Shown here: piece after piece, positions 24,903 through 34,773 of the stretch
How the letters are laid out: every line of letters starts with the position of its first letter
Numbering within the stretch: position 1 is the stretch's first letter
NCBI RefSeq assembly: GCF_000719115.1
Contig: NZ_JOEA01000013.1
Coordinates: forward strand, 62,001 to 126,000
Reading direction: 5' to 3'
Length of the DNA stretch: 64,000 nt
Source of the DNA: Lentzea albidocapillata
Lineage (GTDB): Bacteria; Actinomycetota; Actinomycetes; Mycobacteriales; Pseudonocardiaceae
Notes under the pieces: model-generated
What the model was told of the DNA's origin: nothing
The model's input: the letters and a program-made list of their open reading frames with translations, nothing else
The model's database searches: none
Translations under genes and position numbers: made by a program

Positions 24903-27509
24903 ATGTCCGACCGAGCGTCGGCCCCCGTGTCGGACTCGGCCGCCTGGTCGGCCAAGTCGACCAACCGTGCGTTCAGCGCGTTCGCCGTCACCCTTCTGGT
25001 GGCCGGCGTCGTCTGCGCGGGCATGGTCGCGGCCTGGCTCCCGGAGAAGGAGAACGTCTCCCTCTACTGGATCGGCCCACTTCTCGTCGTCGGCTTCCTG
25101 CTGGCGGAGCAGCTCGCGATCAACGTCGACGTCCGCAGCGGCGTCGCGTGGACGATCTCCTTCACCGAGATCCCCCTGGTCCTGGGCCTGCTCGTGGCCC
25201 CGTTCGAGATCGTGCTCGCCGCGCACGTGGTCGCCGGCGTGGGCACGTTGCTCGGCAGGCGGATCCTCGACCGGGCCGTCTACAACGCGGGCCTCATGTT
25301 CATGGAGATCTCCGTGGCGTTCGCCGCCGCCGAGGCCGTGAACCGGATGATCGGCGCCGGTGGCCCGTTCTGGGCGGGCGCGTTCGTCGGAACGATCACC
25401 GTGCCGCTCCTCGCGAGCGTGCTGGGCCTCTGCGCGTTGCGCCTCATGGGCAAGTCGATGCGGGTCAGCAACAGCGCCCGTCTCGTGCTGCAGACGCTGG
25501 TCGTGGCGCTGCTGAACACCTCGGTCGGACTCGTCGGCTTCCAGATCGTCGCCACCACCGAGTGGGGCGGCGTCCTGATCATCCTGGTGCTCGCGGGCAT
25601 CGTGGCCACCTACCTCGCCTACTCCGGGCTCCTGCGCGAACAGCGCGACCTGGAGGCGTTGAGCGAGGTCAGCCTCCGTGTCGCGAGATCGGGGCAGCAC
25701 GGCACCGGCCCGCGCCAGCCCGACGACGACCTCACCACGGGCGTCGAAGAGGACGAGTGGCAGCTCATCGCGGAACGCATCCGCGAGCAGCTCAACGCGA
25801 ACAGGGTCGTGCTGCGCCTGCGCACCGACCCGCAGGAAGCCATGATCACCCTCGTCGCAGGCGAACCGCTGCCCGACGAGATGACCGCGACGGACCCTCG
25901 TGCCGTGCGCGAAGACCCGGTACTTCAGTTGCCGGGCACGCACGTCCGCTACTACCGCGTGGCCGATGCGACCGAGGACGTCACCGAGGCCCTGCTGCGC
26001 CGCGACGCGCAGGAAGCCCTGGTCGTCCCGTTGCGCGGCGCGACCCAGCTGCTCGGCGCCGTCGAGGCGCACGACCGGCTGTCGCGCTGGCGCGGTTTCG
26101 GCAGGGCGGACATCCAGCTGCTGCGCACGCTGGCCTCGCACCTCGCGACGGCCGTCGACAACCGCCGCCTGCTCGCCCGCCTGCGCCACGACGCCTACCA
26201 CGACCCGCTGACCGGCCTGCTGAACCGGGCCGGCCTGCGCGAGGCGTGCGCCGAGCCGTTGCGCGAGTCCCAGAGCGGAGTGGTGCTGCGCATCGATCTC
26301 GACATCCTGTCGACGGTCTCCGATGCGCTGGGCCAGGCCTGGGGCAACCGGATGGTCGTCGCCGCCGGACGCCGGCTGCGGGACGCTCTCGGAGCGGACG
26401 TGCCGCTGGCGCGCCTGGAGGGTGGCGCGTTCGCCGCGTACCTCGACGACGAGCGCGCTCAGACCGCCCACGAGACCGCGGAACGGTTGCGTGCCGGGCT
26501 TTCGGTGCCGTACCCGGTCGACCGCCTGACCGTCGAGGCCTCCGCGGTTGTGGGTTACGCGTCCAAAGCGGACTCCGAGACCGAGGACCCGGACCCCGAC
26601 GTGTTGCTGCAGCGGGCTGATGTCGCCGTGCGTGCGACGTCCGAGGGCACGCCCGTGAAGGCCTACGCGCCGTCGATGGGCCACCTGTTCCTTCGCCGCT
26701 TCCAGCTCGTGACGCAGTTCCGCCAGGCCGTCGAGACCGGGCAGATCTCGGTGCACTACCAGCCGAAGGTCGCCCTGCCCTCACGCCAGGTCGTGGGCGC
26801 GGAAGCGTTGGTGCGCTGGACACATCCGGAGTTCGGCCGCGTCGACCCGGACGAGTTCGTGCCGGCCGTCGAGGCCACCGGTCTCGTGGACGTACTGACG
26901 GACTTCGTGATGGACCGCGCTCTCGAACGCGTGCGCCGCTGGCTCGACCGCGGCCTGCGGATGTCCATCGCGGTGAACCTCTCCGTCCGGACGCTGGGCG
27001 ACGAGGACTTCCCGAACCGCGTCGAGGCAGCCCTGGAGCGCCACGACGTGCCGTCGGGGCTGCTGACCTTCGAGCTCACCGAGTCGGGCGTCATGGCCGA
27101 TCCCGAGCGCGCTCTGCCGGTGCTGCGGCGCCTGCACGCGATCGGCGTCGTGCTGGCGGTCGACGACTTCGGCACCGGCTACTCGTCGCTGGCGTACCTG
27201 CGGCAGCTGCCCGTGGACGAGGTGAAGATCGACAAGTCGTTCGTGCTCGGGATGGGCTCGGACCTCGGCGACATGGCCGTGGTCCGGTCGATCGTGGAGC
27301 TCGGCCATTCGCTCGGTCTGGTGGTGGTGGCGGAAGGCGTCGAGGACGACGCCGCGCGCGACCAGTTGGTGGGCATGGGCTGCGACGTGGCCCAGGGCTA
27401 CCTGATCTCCCGGCCGCTCTCCGAAGATCGCTTCGAGGCCTGGCTGCGGGCACGAACCGTGCAGGTCAGGGGTGCTCGCGATGAGACGGTGCTCACGCTG
27501 GTGCACTAA
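24903..27509 (+). CDS. membrane GGDEF-EAL cyclic di-GMP protein with degenerate GGDEF
   Basis: Protein of 868 aa. Residues about 22-250 contain roughly eight hydrophobic helices (a membrane sensor module). A GAF-like region covers about 280-425. The GGDEF-like domain (about 430-590) keeps HDPLTGLLNR, but its signature reads LEGGAFAAYL near 504, lacking the acidic active-site residue, so cyclase activity is unlikely. The EAL domain (about 615-855) keeps GAEALVRW (EAL near 634), NLSVRTL, ELTES, DDFGTGYSS near 754, KIDKSFV and EGVED, so it probably hydrolyses cyclic di-GMP. GAGGAGG precedes ATG 24903. It is monocistronic, followed by tRNA genes. Confidence 0.93.
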   Translation: MSDRASAPVSDSAAWSAKSTNRAFSAFAVTLLVAGVVCAGMVAAWLPEKENVSLYWIGPLLVVGFLLAEQLAINVDVRSGVAWTISFTEIPLVLGLLVAPFEIVLAAHVVAGVGTLLGRRILDRAVYNAGLMFMEISVAFAAAEAVNRMIGAGGPFWAGAFVGTITVPLLASVLGLCALRLMGKSMRVSNSARLVLQTLVVALLNTSVGLVGFQIVATTEWGGVLIILVLAGIVATYLAYSGLLREQRDLEALSEVSLRVARSGQHGTGPRQPDDDLTTGVEEDEWQLIAERIREQLNANRVVLRLRTDPQEAMITLVAGEPLPDEMTATDPRAVREDPVLQLPGTHVRYYRVADATEDVTEALLRRDAQEALVVPLRGATQLLGAVEAHDRLSRWRGFGRADIQLLRTLASHLATAVDNRRLLARLRHDAYHDPLTGLLNRAGLREACAEPLRESQSGVVLRIDLDILSTVSDALGQAWGNRMVVAAGRRLRDALGADVPLARLEGGAFAAYLDDERAQTAHETAERLRAGLSVPYPVDRLTVEASAVVGYASKADSETEDPDPDVLLQRADVAVRATSEGTPVKAYAPSMGHLFLRRFQLVTQFRQAVETGQISVHYQPKVALPSRQVVGAEALVRWTHPEFGRVDPDEFVPAVEATGLVDVLTDFVMDRALERVRRWLDRGLRMSIAVNLSVRTLGDEDFPNRVEAALERHDVPSGLLTFELTESGVMADPERALPVLRRLHAIGVVLAVDDFGTGYSSLAYLRQLPVDEVKIDKSFVLGMGSDLGDMAVVRSIVELGHSLGLVVVAEGVEDDAARDQLVGMGCDVAQGYLISRPLSEDRFEAWLRARTVQVRGARDETVLTLVH

Positions 27510-27523
27510 AGGCACCCCCGGAT

Positions 27524-27553
27524 TTCGTTCTCGCTGGACCGATGTTGTAGAGT
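27524..27553 (+). promoter_or_regulatory. promoter of the tRNA-Thr/tRNA-Met unit
   Basis: TTCGTT (27524-27529), an 18-base spacer and TAGAGT (27548-27553), 30 bases upstream of tRNA-Thr. The -35 region reads GGATTTCG, a weaker form of the GATTTGG element seen before other translation genes. Confidence 0.5.
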
Positions 27554-27583
27554 TCTCCTCGCTCGGCAAGAACGAAAGAGCAA

Positions 27584-27656
27584 GCCCCTTTAGCTCAGTC
27601 GGCAGAGCGTCTCCATGGTAAGGAGAAGGTCTACGGTTCGATTCCGTAAAGGGGCT
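27584..27656 (+). tRNA. tRNA-Thr (anticodon GGT)
   Basis: Acceptor GCCCCTT pairs with AAGGGGC, the anticodon loop is ATGGTAA with GGT, and the T-arm is intact. CCA is encoded at 27657-27659. It is the first of two closely spaced tRNA genes upstream of rpmG, the same order as in mycobacteria. Confidence 0.95.
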
Positions 27657-27701
27657 CCACTACTGGCCGCAGTGCTGAGCGCTGCGGCTGTAGTTGTGTA
27701 A

Positions 27702-27774
27702 AGCGGTGTAGCTCAGTTGGTAGAGCAAGCGGCTCATAATCGCTGTGTCGCCGGTTCAAGTCCGGCCACCGCTA
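27702..27774 (+). tRNA. tRNA-Met (anticodon CAT)
   Basis: Acceptor AGCGGTG pairs with CACCGCT and the anticodon loop is CTCATAA with CAT; CCA is not encoded. The first acceptor pair is A-T, so it is not an initiator-type mismatch. Elongator tRNA-Met is favoured by the conserved thrT-metT-rpmG order. A CAT-anticodon tRNA-Ile2 cannot be excluded by eye. Confidence 0.9.
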
Positions 27775-27783
27775 CGCGAGTGG

Positions 27784-27850
27784 GCGAGGCATGTCCGCAG
27801 AGTGCGCGGACCATACCTCGCTCCGCATGATTTTGGGGGCCAAGCCCCCA
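27784..27850 (+). terminator. two hairpins after tRNA-Met
   Basis: A first hairpin (GCGAGGCATGTCCGC pairing imperfectly with GCGGACCATACCTCGC, 27784-27821) is followed by TGGGGGC-CAA-GCCCCCA (27834-27850). Together they probably end the tRNA transcript. The rest of the 233-bp gap to rpmG shows no gene. Confidence 0.55.
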
Positions 27851-28007
27851 AGCCCCCGGAGCGTAGGTTCACCGGGAAGTATGGGCCCTGGTGCGTAGGT
27901 GACCGGGGTGTAGGAACCTTGGGCCGCAACTTCGTGGCTCGTCCCCGCCAGGCGGTAAGCCCGCACTGGGTGTTCGGGGCACGTGTGCTCTCAGGAAGGC
28001 AAGGACC

Positions 28008-28172
28008 GTGGCTGCAACCGACGTACGCCCGAAGATCACCCTCGCGTGCGAGGAGTGCAAGCACCGGAACTACATCACCAGGAAGAACCGGCGCAACGAC
28101 CCGGACCGCCTGGAGATGAAGAAGTTCTGCCCGAACTGCAAGACGCACCGCGCGCACAAGGAAACCCGCTGA
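28008..28172 (+). CDS. rpmG: 50S ribosomal protein L33
   Basis: 54-aa ribosomal protein with the zinc-binding (C+) layout: CEEC near residue 14 and CPNC near residue 42, with [13 protein letters not shown] between. GTG 28008 is preceded by GGAAGG. It sits between the tRNA pair and hadA, as in Mycobacterium tuberculosis. A strong terminator follows. The zinc-free paralogue, if any, is outside the window. Confidence 0.95.
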   Translation: MAATDVRPKITLACEECKHRNYITRKNRRNDPDRLEMKKFCPNCKTHRAHKETR

Positions 28173-28188
28173 GCGCGTAGCAACTCTT

Positions 28189-28227
28189 CGACGAGGCCCG
28201 TCCCACACCGTGGGGCGGGCCTCGTCG
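28189..28227 (+). terminator. hairpin terminator after rpmG
   Basis: Arms CGACGAGGCCCGTCCCA and TGGGGCGGGCCTCGTCG (one wobble pair) around CACCG, between rpmG and hadA. Confidence 0.8.
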
Positions 28228-28243
28228 CATATAGGCTCCTCCG

Positions 28244-28693
28244 GTGCCTCTCGACCCCGCTTTCATCGGACGTAGTTATCCGCCGTCGCAGCCGTACGAC
28301 GTGAGCCGCGAGAAGATCCGCGAGTTCGCCGGGGCGATCGGCGCGACCAGCCCGGCCTACCTCGATGCCGAAGCAGCGAAGGCCTTGGGGCACAGGGACG
28401 TCATCGCGCCGCCGACGTTCGCGATCGTCGTGTCGATGAAGACCAACGAGACGGTCATGTTCGACCCGGAGCTGGAGCTCGACTACAGCCGCGTCGTGCA
28501 CGGCGACCAGAACTTCACCCACCACCGGCCCATCACCGCGGGCGACCAGCTCGTGTGCGTGGCGCACATCGACGCCATCACGTCCCGCATGGGCAACGAC
28601 ATGGTGACCGTGCGGACGGAGATCAGCACGGTCGGCGGCGAGCCCGTCACCACCGCCAGGTCGATGCTCGTCGTGAGGGGAGAAGAAGCATGA
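28244..28693 (+). CDS. hadA: (3R)-hydroxyacyl-ACP dehydratase subunit HadA
   Basis: Hot-dog-fold protein of 149 aa, the non-catalytic substrate-binding partner of the FAS-II dehydratase in mycobacteria. The start MPLDPAFIGRSYPPSQPYDV and VIAPPTFAIVVS match the family, and the catalytic Asp-His pair of HadB is missing, as expected. GTG 28244 lies 17 bases behind a terminator. Its stop overlaps the hadB start (ATGA), so the two subunits are coupled. Confidence 0.9.
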   Translation: MPLDPAFIGRSYPPSQPYDVSREKIREFAGAIGATSPAYLDAEAAKALGHRDVIAPPTFAIVVSMKTNETVMFDPELELDYSRVVHGDQNFTHHRPITAGDQLVCVAHIDAITSRMGNDMVTVRTEISTVGGEPVTTARSMLVVRGEEA

Positions 28694-29097
28694 CCTACGA
28701 GGTTGGCACCGAACTGCCGGCGCTGTCCGTGCGCCTCAAGCGCGACGACCTGGTGCGCTACGCGGGCGCGTCGCTGGACTTCAACCCCATCCATTGGAAC
28801 GAGAAGACGGCCAAGGACGTCGGCCTGCCGGACGTGATCGCGCACGGCATGCTGACCATGGCCGTGGCCTCGCGGATCGTCGCGGAGTGGATCGGCGATC
28901 CCGGCGCGATCGTCGAGTACGGCTGCCGCTTCGGCCGGCCCGTCGTGGTGCCCAACGACGACGAGGGCGCGCTCGTCGAGGTGACCGCGAAGGTCACCAA
29001 GGACTTCGGAGACGGAACTGTGAAGGTCAACATCAACGCGGCTTTTGACGGCAAGTCGGTGTTGACGGGCGCCTTCGCCCGCGTGCGGATCAGCTGA
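28690..29097 (+). CDS. hadB: (3R)-hydroxyacyl-ACP dehydratase subunit HadB (MaoC-like)
   Basis: Hot-dog-fold dehydratase of 135 aa. The hydratase-2 motif is seen as YAGASLDFNPIHWNEKTAKD (Asp and His catalytic pair), then VIAHGMLTMA. It acts with HadA in fatty-acid or mycolate-type chain elongation. In M. tuberculosis hadC follows directly; here a terminator and tRNA-Trp follow, so only the HadAB complex is encoded, which fits an organism without mycolic acids. Confidence 0.92.
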   Translation: MTYEVGTELPALSVRLKRDDLVRYAGASLDFNPIHWNEKTAKDVGLPDVIAHGMLTMAVASRIVAEWIGDPGAIVEYGCRFGRPVVVPNDDEGALVEVTAKVTKDFGDGTVKVNINAAFDGKSVLTGAFARVRIS

Positions 29098-29110
29098 TCT
29101 TGTGATCAAG

Positions 29111-29142
29111 AACACCACCGGACGACCTGGTCCGGTGGTGTT
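29111..29142 (+). terminator. hairpin terminator after hadB
   Basis: Perfect 12-bp arms AACACCACCGGA (29111-29122) and TCCGGTGGTGTT (29131-29142), 13 bases after the hadB stop. Confidence 0.85.
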
Positions 29143-29197
29143 TGCGGTGTTCACGGGAGATTCGGGCCAGGTCGGAGCAGCAGTTGCACGCCCCTGA

Positions 29198-29228
29198 TTC
29201 GTCTTCTCGACTCGCATATGGGTAGGCT
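29198..29228 (+). promoter_or_regulatory. promoter of the tRNA-Trp/secE region
   Basis: TTCGTC (29198-29203), a 19-base spacer and TAGGCT (29223-29228), about 105 bases before tRNA-Trp. It again sits in a GATT-containing -35 region. Moderate match only. Confidence 0.4.
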
Positions 29229-29333
29229 GTGTGACAGGCCGCTCGGCAAGTGCTTGAGCGGTCTGGTTGGAATGGACGGGGCAGGCTCCCGTACACTTCC
29301 TGCTTGGCCAGGGGATCCCACTCGGGGTCTCAA

Positions 29334-29406
<73 letters not shown>

Positions 29407-29443
29407 CTGTCGAAGCGCGTCATGGGTGGAGTGGAGGCACGGC

Positions 29444-30701
<1,258 letters not shown>

Positions 30702-30788
30702 GCGGTTTTCCCTGACCGGAAGGCCGATCGGCCACGCTGCGGCTGGCAGAGCCGCGCGCGGACACTGCAATAACAGGAAGTACGGACA

Positions 30789-31223
30789 ATGCCTCCCAAG
30801 AAGAAGAAGCTGTCAGCGATCATCAAGCTGCAGATCAAGGCTGGTGCCGCCAACCCGGCGCCTCCCGTTGGTCCCGCGCTGGGTCAGCACGGCGTCAACA
30901 TCATGGAGTTCTGCAAGGCCTACAACGCCGCGACCGAGTCGCAGCGCGGTCAGGTCGTGCCGGTTGAGATCTCCGTGTACGAAGACCGCTCGTTCGACTT
31001 CAAGCTGAAGACCCCTCCGGCCGCGCGACTCATCCTCGCCGCCGCTGGTGTCGACAAGGGCAGCGGCGAGCCGCACCGCGTCAAGGTCGCCAAGGTGACC
31101 ATGGAGCAGGTGCGCAGCATCGCGCAGGTCAAGATGGTCGACCTGAACGCGAACGACATCGACCAGGCGGCGAAGATCATCGCCGGCACCGCCCGTTCCA
31201 TGGGCATCACGGTCGAAGGCTGA
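30789..31223 (+). CDS. rplK: 50S ribosomal protein L11
   Basis: 144 aa, full length. Starts [19 protein letters not shown] and carries the canonical [20 protein letters not shown] and the C-terminal rRNA-binding half ([20 protein letters not shown]). It binds the GTPase-associated centre of 23S rRNA, the thiopeptide target. Neighbours nusG (87 bp before) and rplA (80 bp after) are as in other bacteria. Confidence 0.97.
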
Positions 31224-31303
31224 CCACACCCTCTTTTCTAGCAAGCGTGGGAGAGCCGAGCGCGGCTCATTCACCACGAACTGATCCACGGTAAGGACAG
31301 AGC

Positions 31304-32014
31304 ATGAAGCGCAGCAAGGCCTACAAGGCCTCCGCAGAGCTGGTGGACCGGGAGCGGCTGTACTCGCCGCTGGAGGCCACCAAGCTCGCCAAGGAAACTT
31401 CCAAGGTGAAGCTCGACGCCACCGTCGAGGTCGCGATTCGCCTCGGCGTCGACCCTCGCAAGGCCGACCAGATGGTCCGCGGCACCGTGAATCTGCCGCA
31501 CGGTACGGGCAAGACCGCCCGCGTGATCGTCTTCGCAACCGGTGACAAGGCCGCTGAGGCCGAGGCCGCCGGTGCGGACGCTGTCGGCTCCGAGGACCTG
31601 ATCGAGCGCATCCAGGGTGGCTGGCTCGACTTCGACGCCGCGATCGCGACCCCCGACCAGATGGCGAAGGTCGGTCGTATCGCCCGCATCCTCGGCCCGC
31701 GTGGCCTGATGCCGAACCCGAAGACCGGCACCGTGACCCCCGACGTCACGAAGGCCGTCAACGAGATCAAGGGCGGAAAGATCAACTTCCGCGTTGACAA
31801 GCAGGCCAACCTGCACTTCGTCATCGGCAAGGTGTCGTTCGACTCCGAGAAGCTGGTCGAGAACTACGCCGCCGCGCTGGACGAGATCCTCCGCGTCAAG
31901 CCGTCCGCGGCCAAGGGCCGGTACCTCAAGAAGATCACCGTCTCCACGACGATGGGCCCGGGCATCCCGGTCGACCCGAACCGCACCCGCAACATGCTGG
32001 TGGACGAGGCCTGA
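31304..32014 (+). CDS. rplA: 50S ribosomal protein L1
   Basis: 236 aa, normal length. Signature segments are [40 protein letters not shown] and [20 protein letters not shown]. It belongs to the L1 stalk and in many bacteria represses its own rplKA messenger. A strong terminator 26 bases after the stop ends the rplKA unit. Confidence 0.97.
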   Translation: MKRSKAYKASAELVDRERLYSPLEATKLAKETSKVKLDATVEVAIRLGVDPRKADQMVRGTVNLPHGTGKTARVIVFATGDKAAEAEAAGADAVGSEDLIERIQGGWLDFDAAIATPDQMAKVGRIARILGPRGLMPNPKTGTVTPDVTKAVNEIKGGKINFRVDKQANLHFVIGKVSFDSEKLVENYAAALDEILRVKPSAAKGRYLKKITVSTTMGPGIPVDPNRTRNMLVDEA

Positions 32015-32040
32015 GCCTCCCGGTTCGCAGCTAGCTTTTG

Positions 32041-32070
32041 AAAAGGCTCCCGGTTCGCCGGGGGCCTTTT
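32041..32070 (+). terminator. hairpin terminator after rplA
   Basis: AAAAGGCTCCCGG (32041-32053), TTCG loop, CCGGGGGCCTTTT (32058-32070), ending in a T-run. It resembles a factor-independent terminator. Confidence 0.88.
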
Positions 32071-32076
32071 CGCATG

Positions 32077-32159
32077 TCAGGCCTGGTGTCGCGGGAACGC
32101 CTGCCGGTAGTCGTCGAGCAGCCACTGCAGCGGTGTCGTGCCGGTGGTGGCGAGCCATG
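32077..32159 (-). pseudogene. 3' remnant of an AraC-type regulator gene
   Basis: The minus strand reads WLATTGTTPLQWLLDDYRQA and stops at 32077. The TGTTPLQWLL piece looks like the second helix-turn-helix of AraC-family DNA-binding domains (compare ...ATGTTPLQWLLAQR). Everything N-terminal to it is missing, since the divergent oxidoreductase remnant begins at once. Assignment rests on a short match and is tentative. Confidence 0.4.
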
Positions 32160-32445
32160 ACGTCTGAAGCGATCACCGTGCTGGGCCTCGGCAACCTCGG
32201 ACGTGCGCTGGCGGAGGCGTTCCTGCGGGAGGGCCACCCCGTGACGGTCTGGAACCGTTCTGCCGCAAAGGCTTCCGAACTCAAGGTGCCCGGTGCCGTC
32301 GGCCACGGCGCAGGGCGTTCCGTTCGCCGCGCTCGACTCGCTCAAGGCGCTCGTCGACCAGCATGTCGACGCCGGGCGCGGACAGGAGAGTCCCGCCCGC
32401 GCCGTCGAGTCGCTGGGCGTTGCGTCACAACGGTTTGCGGGCTGA
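32157..32445 (+). pseudogene. imine-reductase-like NAD(P) oxidoreductase with internal deletion
   Basis: ATG 32157 opens a clear Rossmann N-terminus (AITVLGLGNLGRALAEAFLR, then EGHPVTVWNRSAAKASELKV) related to the gene at 20622. After about 48 codons the frame turns to nonsense. From about 32300 the next frame reads QGVPFAALDSLKALVDQHVD followed by AGRGQESPARAVESLG and stops at 32445; this is the typical C-terminal end of the same family. About 170-190 central codons are therefore deleted, with a frame change. The end overlaps the convergent methyltransferase gene. Confidence 0.75.
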
Positions 32446-33195
32446 CAGCAGGAAGATCGTCACCGAGGCCTGGAAGCCGCCGTCGCGCAGTTCGGCCAGC
32501 CAGCGCTCACCGTCCGCACGTTCGATGGCGCCCGCGCGGATCGCCCGTTCCGTGTTGCGGGTGAGGGCGAGGGTGTAGTCCGCCCTGGCGAAGTCGCGCA
32601 GCACCGTCGTCGCCGCGCGGACGTCCTCGACCTCGAAGCCCGCCTCCCGCGCCAGGCGCCCGAGCTGCCGGCCGATCGTGGCGTTGCGGACCATGGTCGA
32701 GCAGACGAACCGGTTGAACGCCCGGTTCATCTCCAGGTCGCCGTCGACGATCAGGGCGTCCCAGTCGGGTTCGGCGATGCGCAGCAGACCGCCTGGCTTC
32801 AGGGCCCGGTGGAGCTCGGCGAGGACGGCGGACGGGCTCTCGACGTGCTGCAACGCGCGGTCCATGCGAGCGCGGTCGGCGGTGCCGTCGTCCACGGGAA
32901 GCGCGTGGGCGTCCCCCTGGCGGACCTCCACCTGCGGGTAGTAGTTGAGGAGGCTCCTCGCCGCCGCCACCATCGTCGGGTCCACGTCGACGCCGATGAC
33001 GCGGCCGGACGTCGTGACCGCGTCGGCCATCACCGGCAGGTCCATGCCGGGGCCGCAGCCGACGTCGAGGACCGTGTCGCCGTGCCTCAGGCCGAGCGAG
33101 ACGAGGAGCTGGTGCTTGTAGTCACGGCCTAATTCGGCGGCGTCCGCCATGTACTCGACCTTGTCGGGGCTGGGCACCCCCAGTGCGTTTGCCAT
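32425..33195 (-). CDS. class I SAM-dependent methyltransferase
   Basis: Protein of 256 aa. The SAM-binding motif I is clear (TVLDVGCGPGMDLPVMAD), followed by acidic motif II (VIGVDVDPTMVAAARSL), GDAHALPVDDGTADRARMDR and the post-motif LKPGGLLRIAEPDWDAL. ATG 33193-33195 has a GGGGTG box before it; the longer TTG start at 33204 is less likely. It resembles small-molecule methyltransferases of the UbiE/secondary-metabolite type. It follows the membrane-protein gene on the same strand after 9 bp. Confidence 0.88.
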   Translation of the reverse strand: MANALGVPSPDKVEYMADAAELGRDYKHQLLVSLGLRHGDTVLDVGCGPGMDLPVMADAVTTSGRVIGVDVDPTMVAAARSLLNYYPQVEVRQGDAHALPVDDGTADRARMDRALQHVESPSAVLAELHRALKPGGLLRIAEPDWDALIVDGDLEMNRAFNRFVCSTMVRNATIGRQLGRLAREAGFEVEDVRAATTVLRDFARADYTLALTRNTERAIRAGAIERADGERWLAELRDGGFQASVTIFLLSARKPL

Positions 33196-33204
33196 GCACC
33201 CCAA

Positions 33205-33915
33205 TCAACCACAGGTGCTGGGCGACCAGTCGGTGATGACCCAGCCCGCGCCGACCTTCTCCACGACGAACGTGCCCAGGCGCGGGCCGCCCTCGACGGT
33301 CAGCGCGCAGGAGTCGATGGTGACCTTGGTGGTCGTCGGGGTCTTGAGCATGTCCGGCGGGAACATCACCTGCTGGTACCTGTCGACGCTGGTGACCTTG
33401 GTCTTCAGGTCATTGACCGCGCCGGCGCAATCGCTTGCGCCATAAGCGTTCGCGAACTTCTGACGGGTGTCGTCGCGCAGGAAGAGCGTGCAGGCGCGGG
33501 TCGTGTCGGCGAACGACACGTGCTTGTAGAACATGCCGACGGTGCCCTGCAGCCCGGCCGGTGCGGAGAGGCCCTGCGCCGCGCCAGTCACGCCGCCGCT
33601 GTCCTGCGCGATGTCGCCGGGGTCGTCCACACCGAAGAAGTGGTTGTAGGCCCACACGGCCGAGAAGACGACGAGCAGGAAGAAGAGCGCGCGCCAGAAG
33701 ATGCCGCTGCCGAGCACGAGGAGCCACCAGCGCTTGCCGCCGGGTTGCTTCGGGGCCTGCGGCGCCTGGCCTGTCGCCTCCTGGTAGCGCTGGAACTCCT
33801 GGAAGCGCTGGAACTCCTGGAACTGCCGCAGCTGCTCCGGGTCCACCGGCGGGGCGGGTGGCTGCGGGGCAGGCGGCTGGCGGGGCGCGAGGTCCTTGCC
33901 GGGCTCGTCGGTCAC
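33205..33915 (-). CDS. hypothetical membrane protein with Gln/Phe-rich N-terminus
   Basis: Protein of 236 aa from GTG 33913-33915. The N-terminal 60 residues are Pro- and Gln-rich with tandem FQ(E/R)F units ([15 protein letters not shown]). One transmembrane helix follows near residues 70-90 ([20 protein letters not shown]). The exterior part of about 140 residues has four cysteines and a fold like NTF2/lumazine-binding accessory domains ([20 protein letters not shown]). No family name is assigned. It may be co-transcribed with the methyltransferase. Confidence 0.7.
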   Translation of the reverse strand: MTDEPGKDLAPRQPPAPQPPAPPVDPEQLRQFQEFQRFQEFQRYQEATGQAPQAPKQPGGKRWWLLVLGSGIFWRALFFLLVVFSAVWAYNHFFGVDDPGDIAQDSGGVTGAAQGLSAPAGLQGTVGMFYKHVSFADTTRACTLFLRDDTRQKFANAYGASDCAGAVNDLKTKVTSVDRYQQVMFPPDMLKTPTTTKVTIDSCALTVEGGPRLGTFVVEKVGAGWVITDWSPSTCG

Positions 33916-33933
33916 ACGTCACATCATGCCGAT

Positions 33934-33963
33934 TTGGAGCCGCAGTACACAGTCGAGTACTGT
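33934..33963 (+). promoter_or_regulatory. promoter of rplJ-rplL
   Basis: TTGGAG (33934-33939), an 18-base spacer and TACTGT (33958-33963). The -35 region is CCGATTTGGAG, identical over 11 bases to that before rpsJ. It gives a leader of about 190 nt containing the L10 element. Confidence 0.7.
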
Positions 33964-33965
33964 TT

Positions 33966-34062
33966 TGGATGGTTCTACCGAAGACCGCAGGTTTTCTCCG
34001 CGAGGAGAACGAAGGCCCCGTTGCAACACGGGCGGCCCGCGCAGGGAGGACGAGGCTCAGTT
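33966..34062 (+). promoter_or_regulatory. ribosomal protein L10 leader
   Basis: The leader between the promoter and rplJ contains ACCGAAGACCGCAGG, then a GGAGAACGAAGG block and GCGCAGGGAGG. These are the conserved parts of the L10(L12)4-binding leader, through which L10 represses its own messenger. Assignment is by remembered motif, position and length. Confidence 0.65.
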
Positions 34063-34070
34063 CTTGTGTG

Positions 34071-34104
34071 ACGCCCCGTGCTGCTTGTGCGCGAGGGCGT
34101 TTTT
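34071..34104 (+). terminator. attenuator hairpin in the rplJ leader
   Basis: ACGCCC (34071-34076) pairs with GGGCGT (34095-34100), directly followed by TTTTG. A factor-independent stop 59 bases before rplJ, downstream of the L10 leader, suits regulated attenuation. Confidence 0.6.
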
Positions 34105-34162
34105 GTTGTTTCGGGACCTTCTCCAGGCCGGCGGTCTAACCCAGCCCAGAGAGGAGGCGATC

Positions 34163-34717
34163 ATGGCGAAGCCCACGAAGGTTACGGCGGTCGCTGAGCT
34201 TGCGGATCAGTTCCGCACCAGCTCGGCAGCGGTTGTCACTGAGTACCGTGGCCTCTCCATGGCGCAGCTCACCACGCTGCGTCGCGCTCTCGGCGCGGGC
34301 ACCAAGTACACCGTCGCGAAGAACACGCTGGTCAAGCTGGCCGCTGCGGACGCCGGTGTGGAGGGCCTCGAGGCCCTCCTGTCCGGTCCGACCGCCATCG
34401 CGTTCGTCGAAGGCGAGCCCGTCGACGCCGCCAAGGCGATCCGCGACTTCGCGAAGGACAACAAGGCCCTGATCATCAAGGGCGGCTACATGGATGGCCG
34501 CCCGCTCTCGGTCGACGAGGTCGCCGCTATCGCGGACCTCGAAAGCCGTGAGGTGCTGCTCGCGAAGCTCGCGGGCGCGATGAAGGGCAACCTGGCCAAG
34601 GCTGCGGGTCTGTTCAACGCCCCGGCTTCCCAGGTCGCTCGCCTGGCCGCTGCCCTGCAGGAGAAGAAGGCCGCTGCGGCTCCCGCCGCCGAGGCCGACG
34701 CTCCCGCCGAAAGCTGA
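34163..34717 (+). CDS. rplJ: 50S ribosomal protein L10
   Basis: 184 aa from ATG 34163 with GAGGAGG upstream. Characteristic segments are [20 protein letters not shown] and [15 protein letters not shown] near the N-terminus and the L12-binding C-terminal helix followed by an Ala-rich acidic tail. It anchors the L12 stalk. It is coupled to rplL 56 bp downstream. Confidence 0.97.
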   Translation: MAKPTKVTAVAELADQFRTSSAAVVTEYRGLSMAQLTTLRRALGAGTKYTVAKNTLVKLAAADAGVEGLEALLSGPTAIAFVEGEPVDAAKAIRDFAKDNKALIIKGGYMDGRPLSVDEVAAIADLESREVLLAKLAGAMKGNLAKAAGLFNAPASQVARLAAALQEKKAAAAPAAEADAPAES

Positions 34718-34773
34718 TCACCCAAAGACACGCCCGACGCTTTCGCGCGGGAGATTAGAAAGGAACGCCGATC

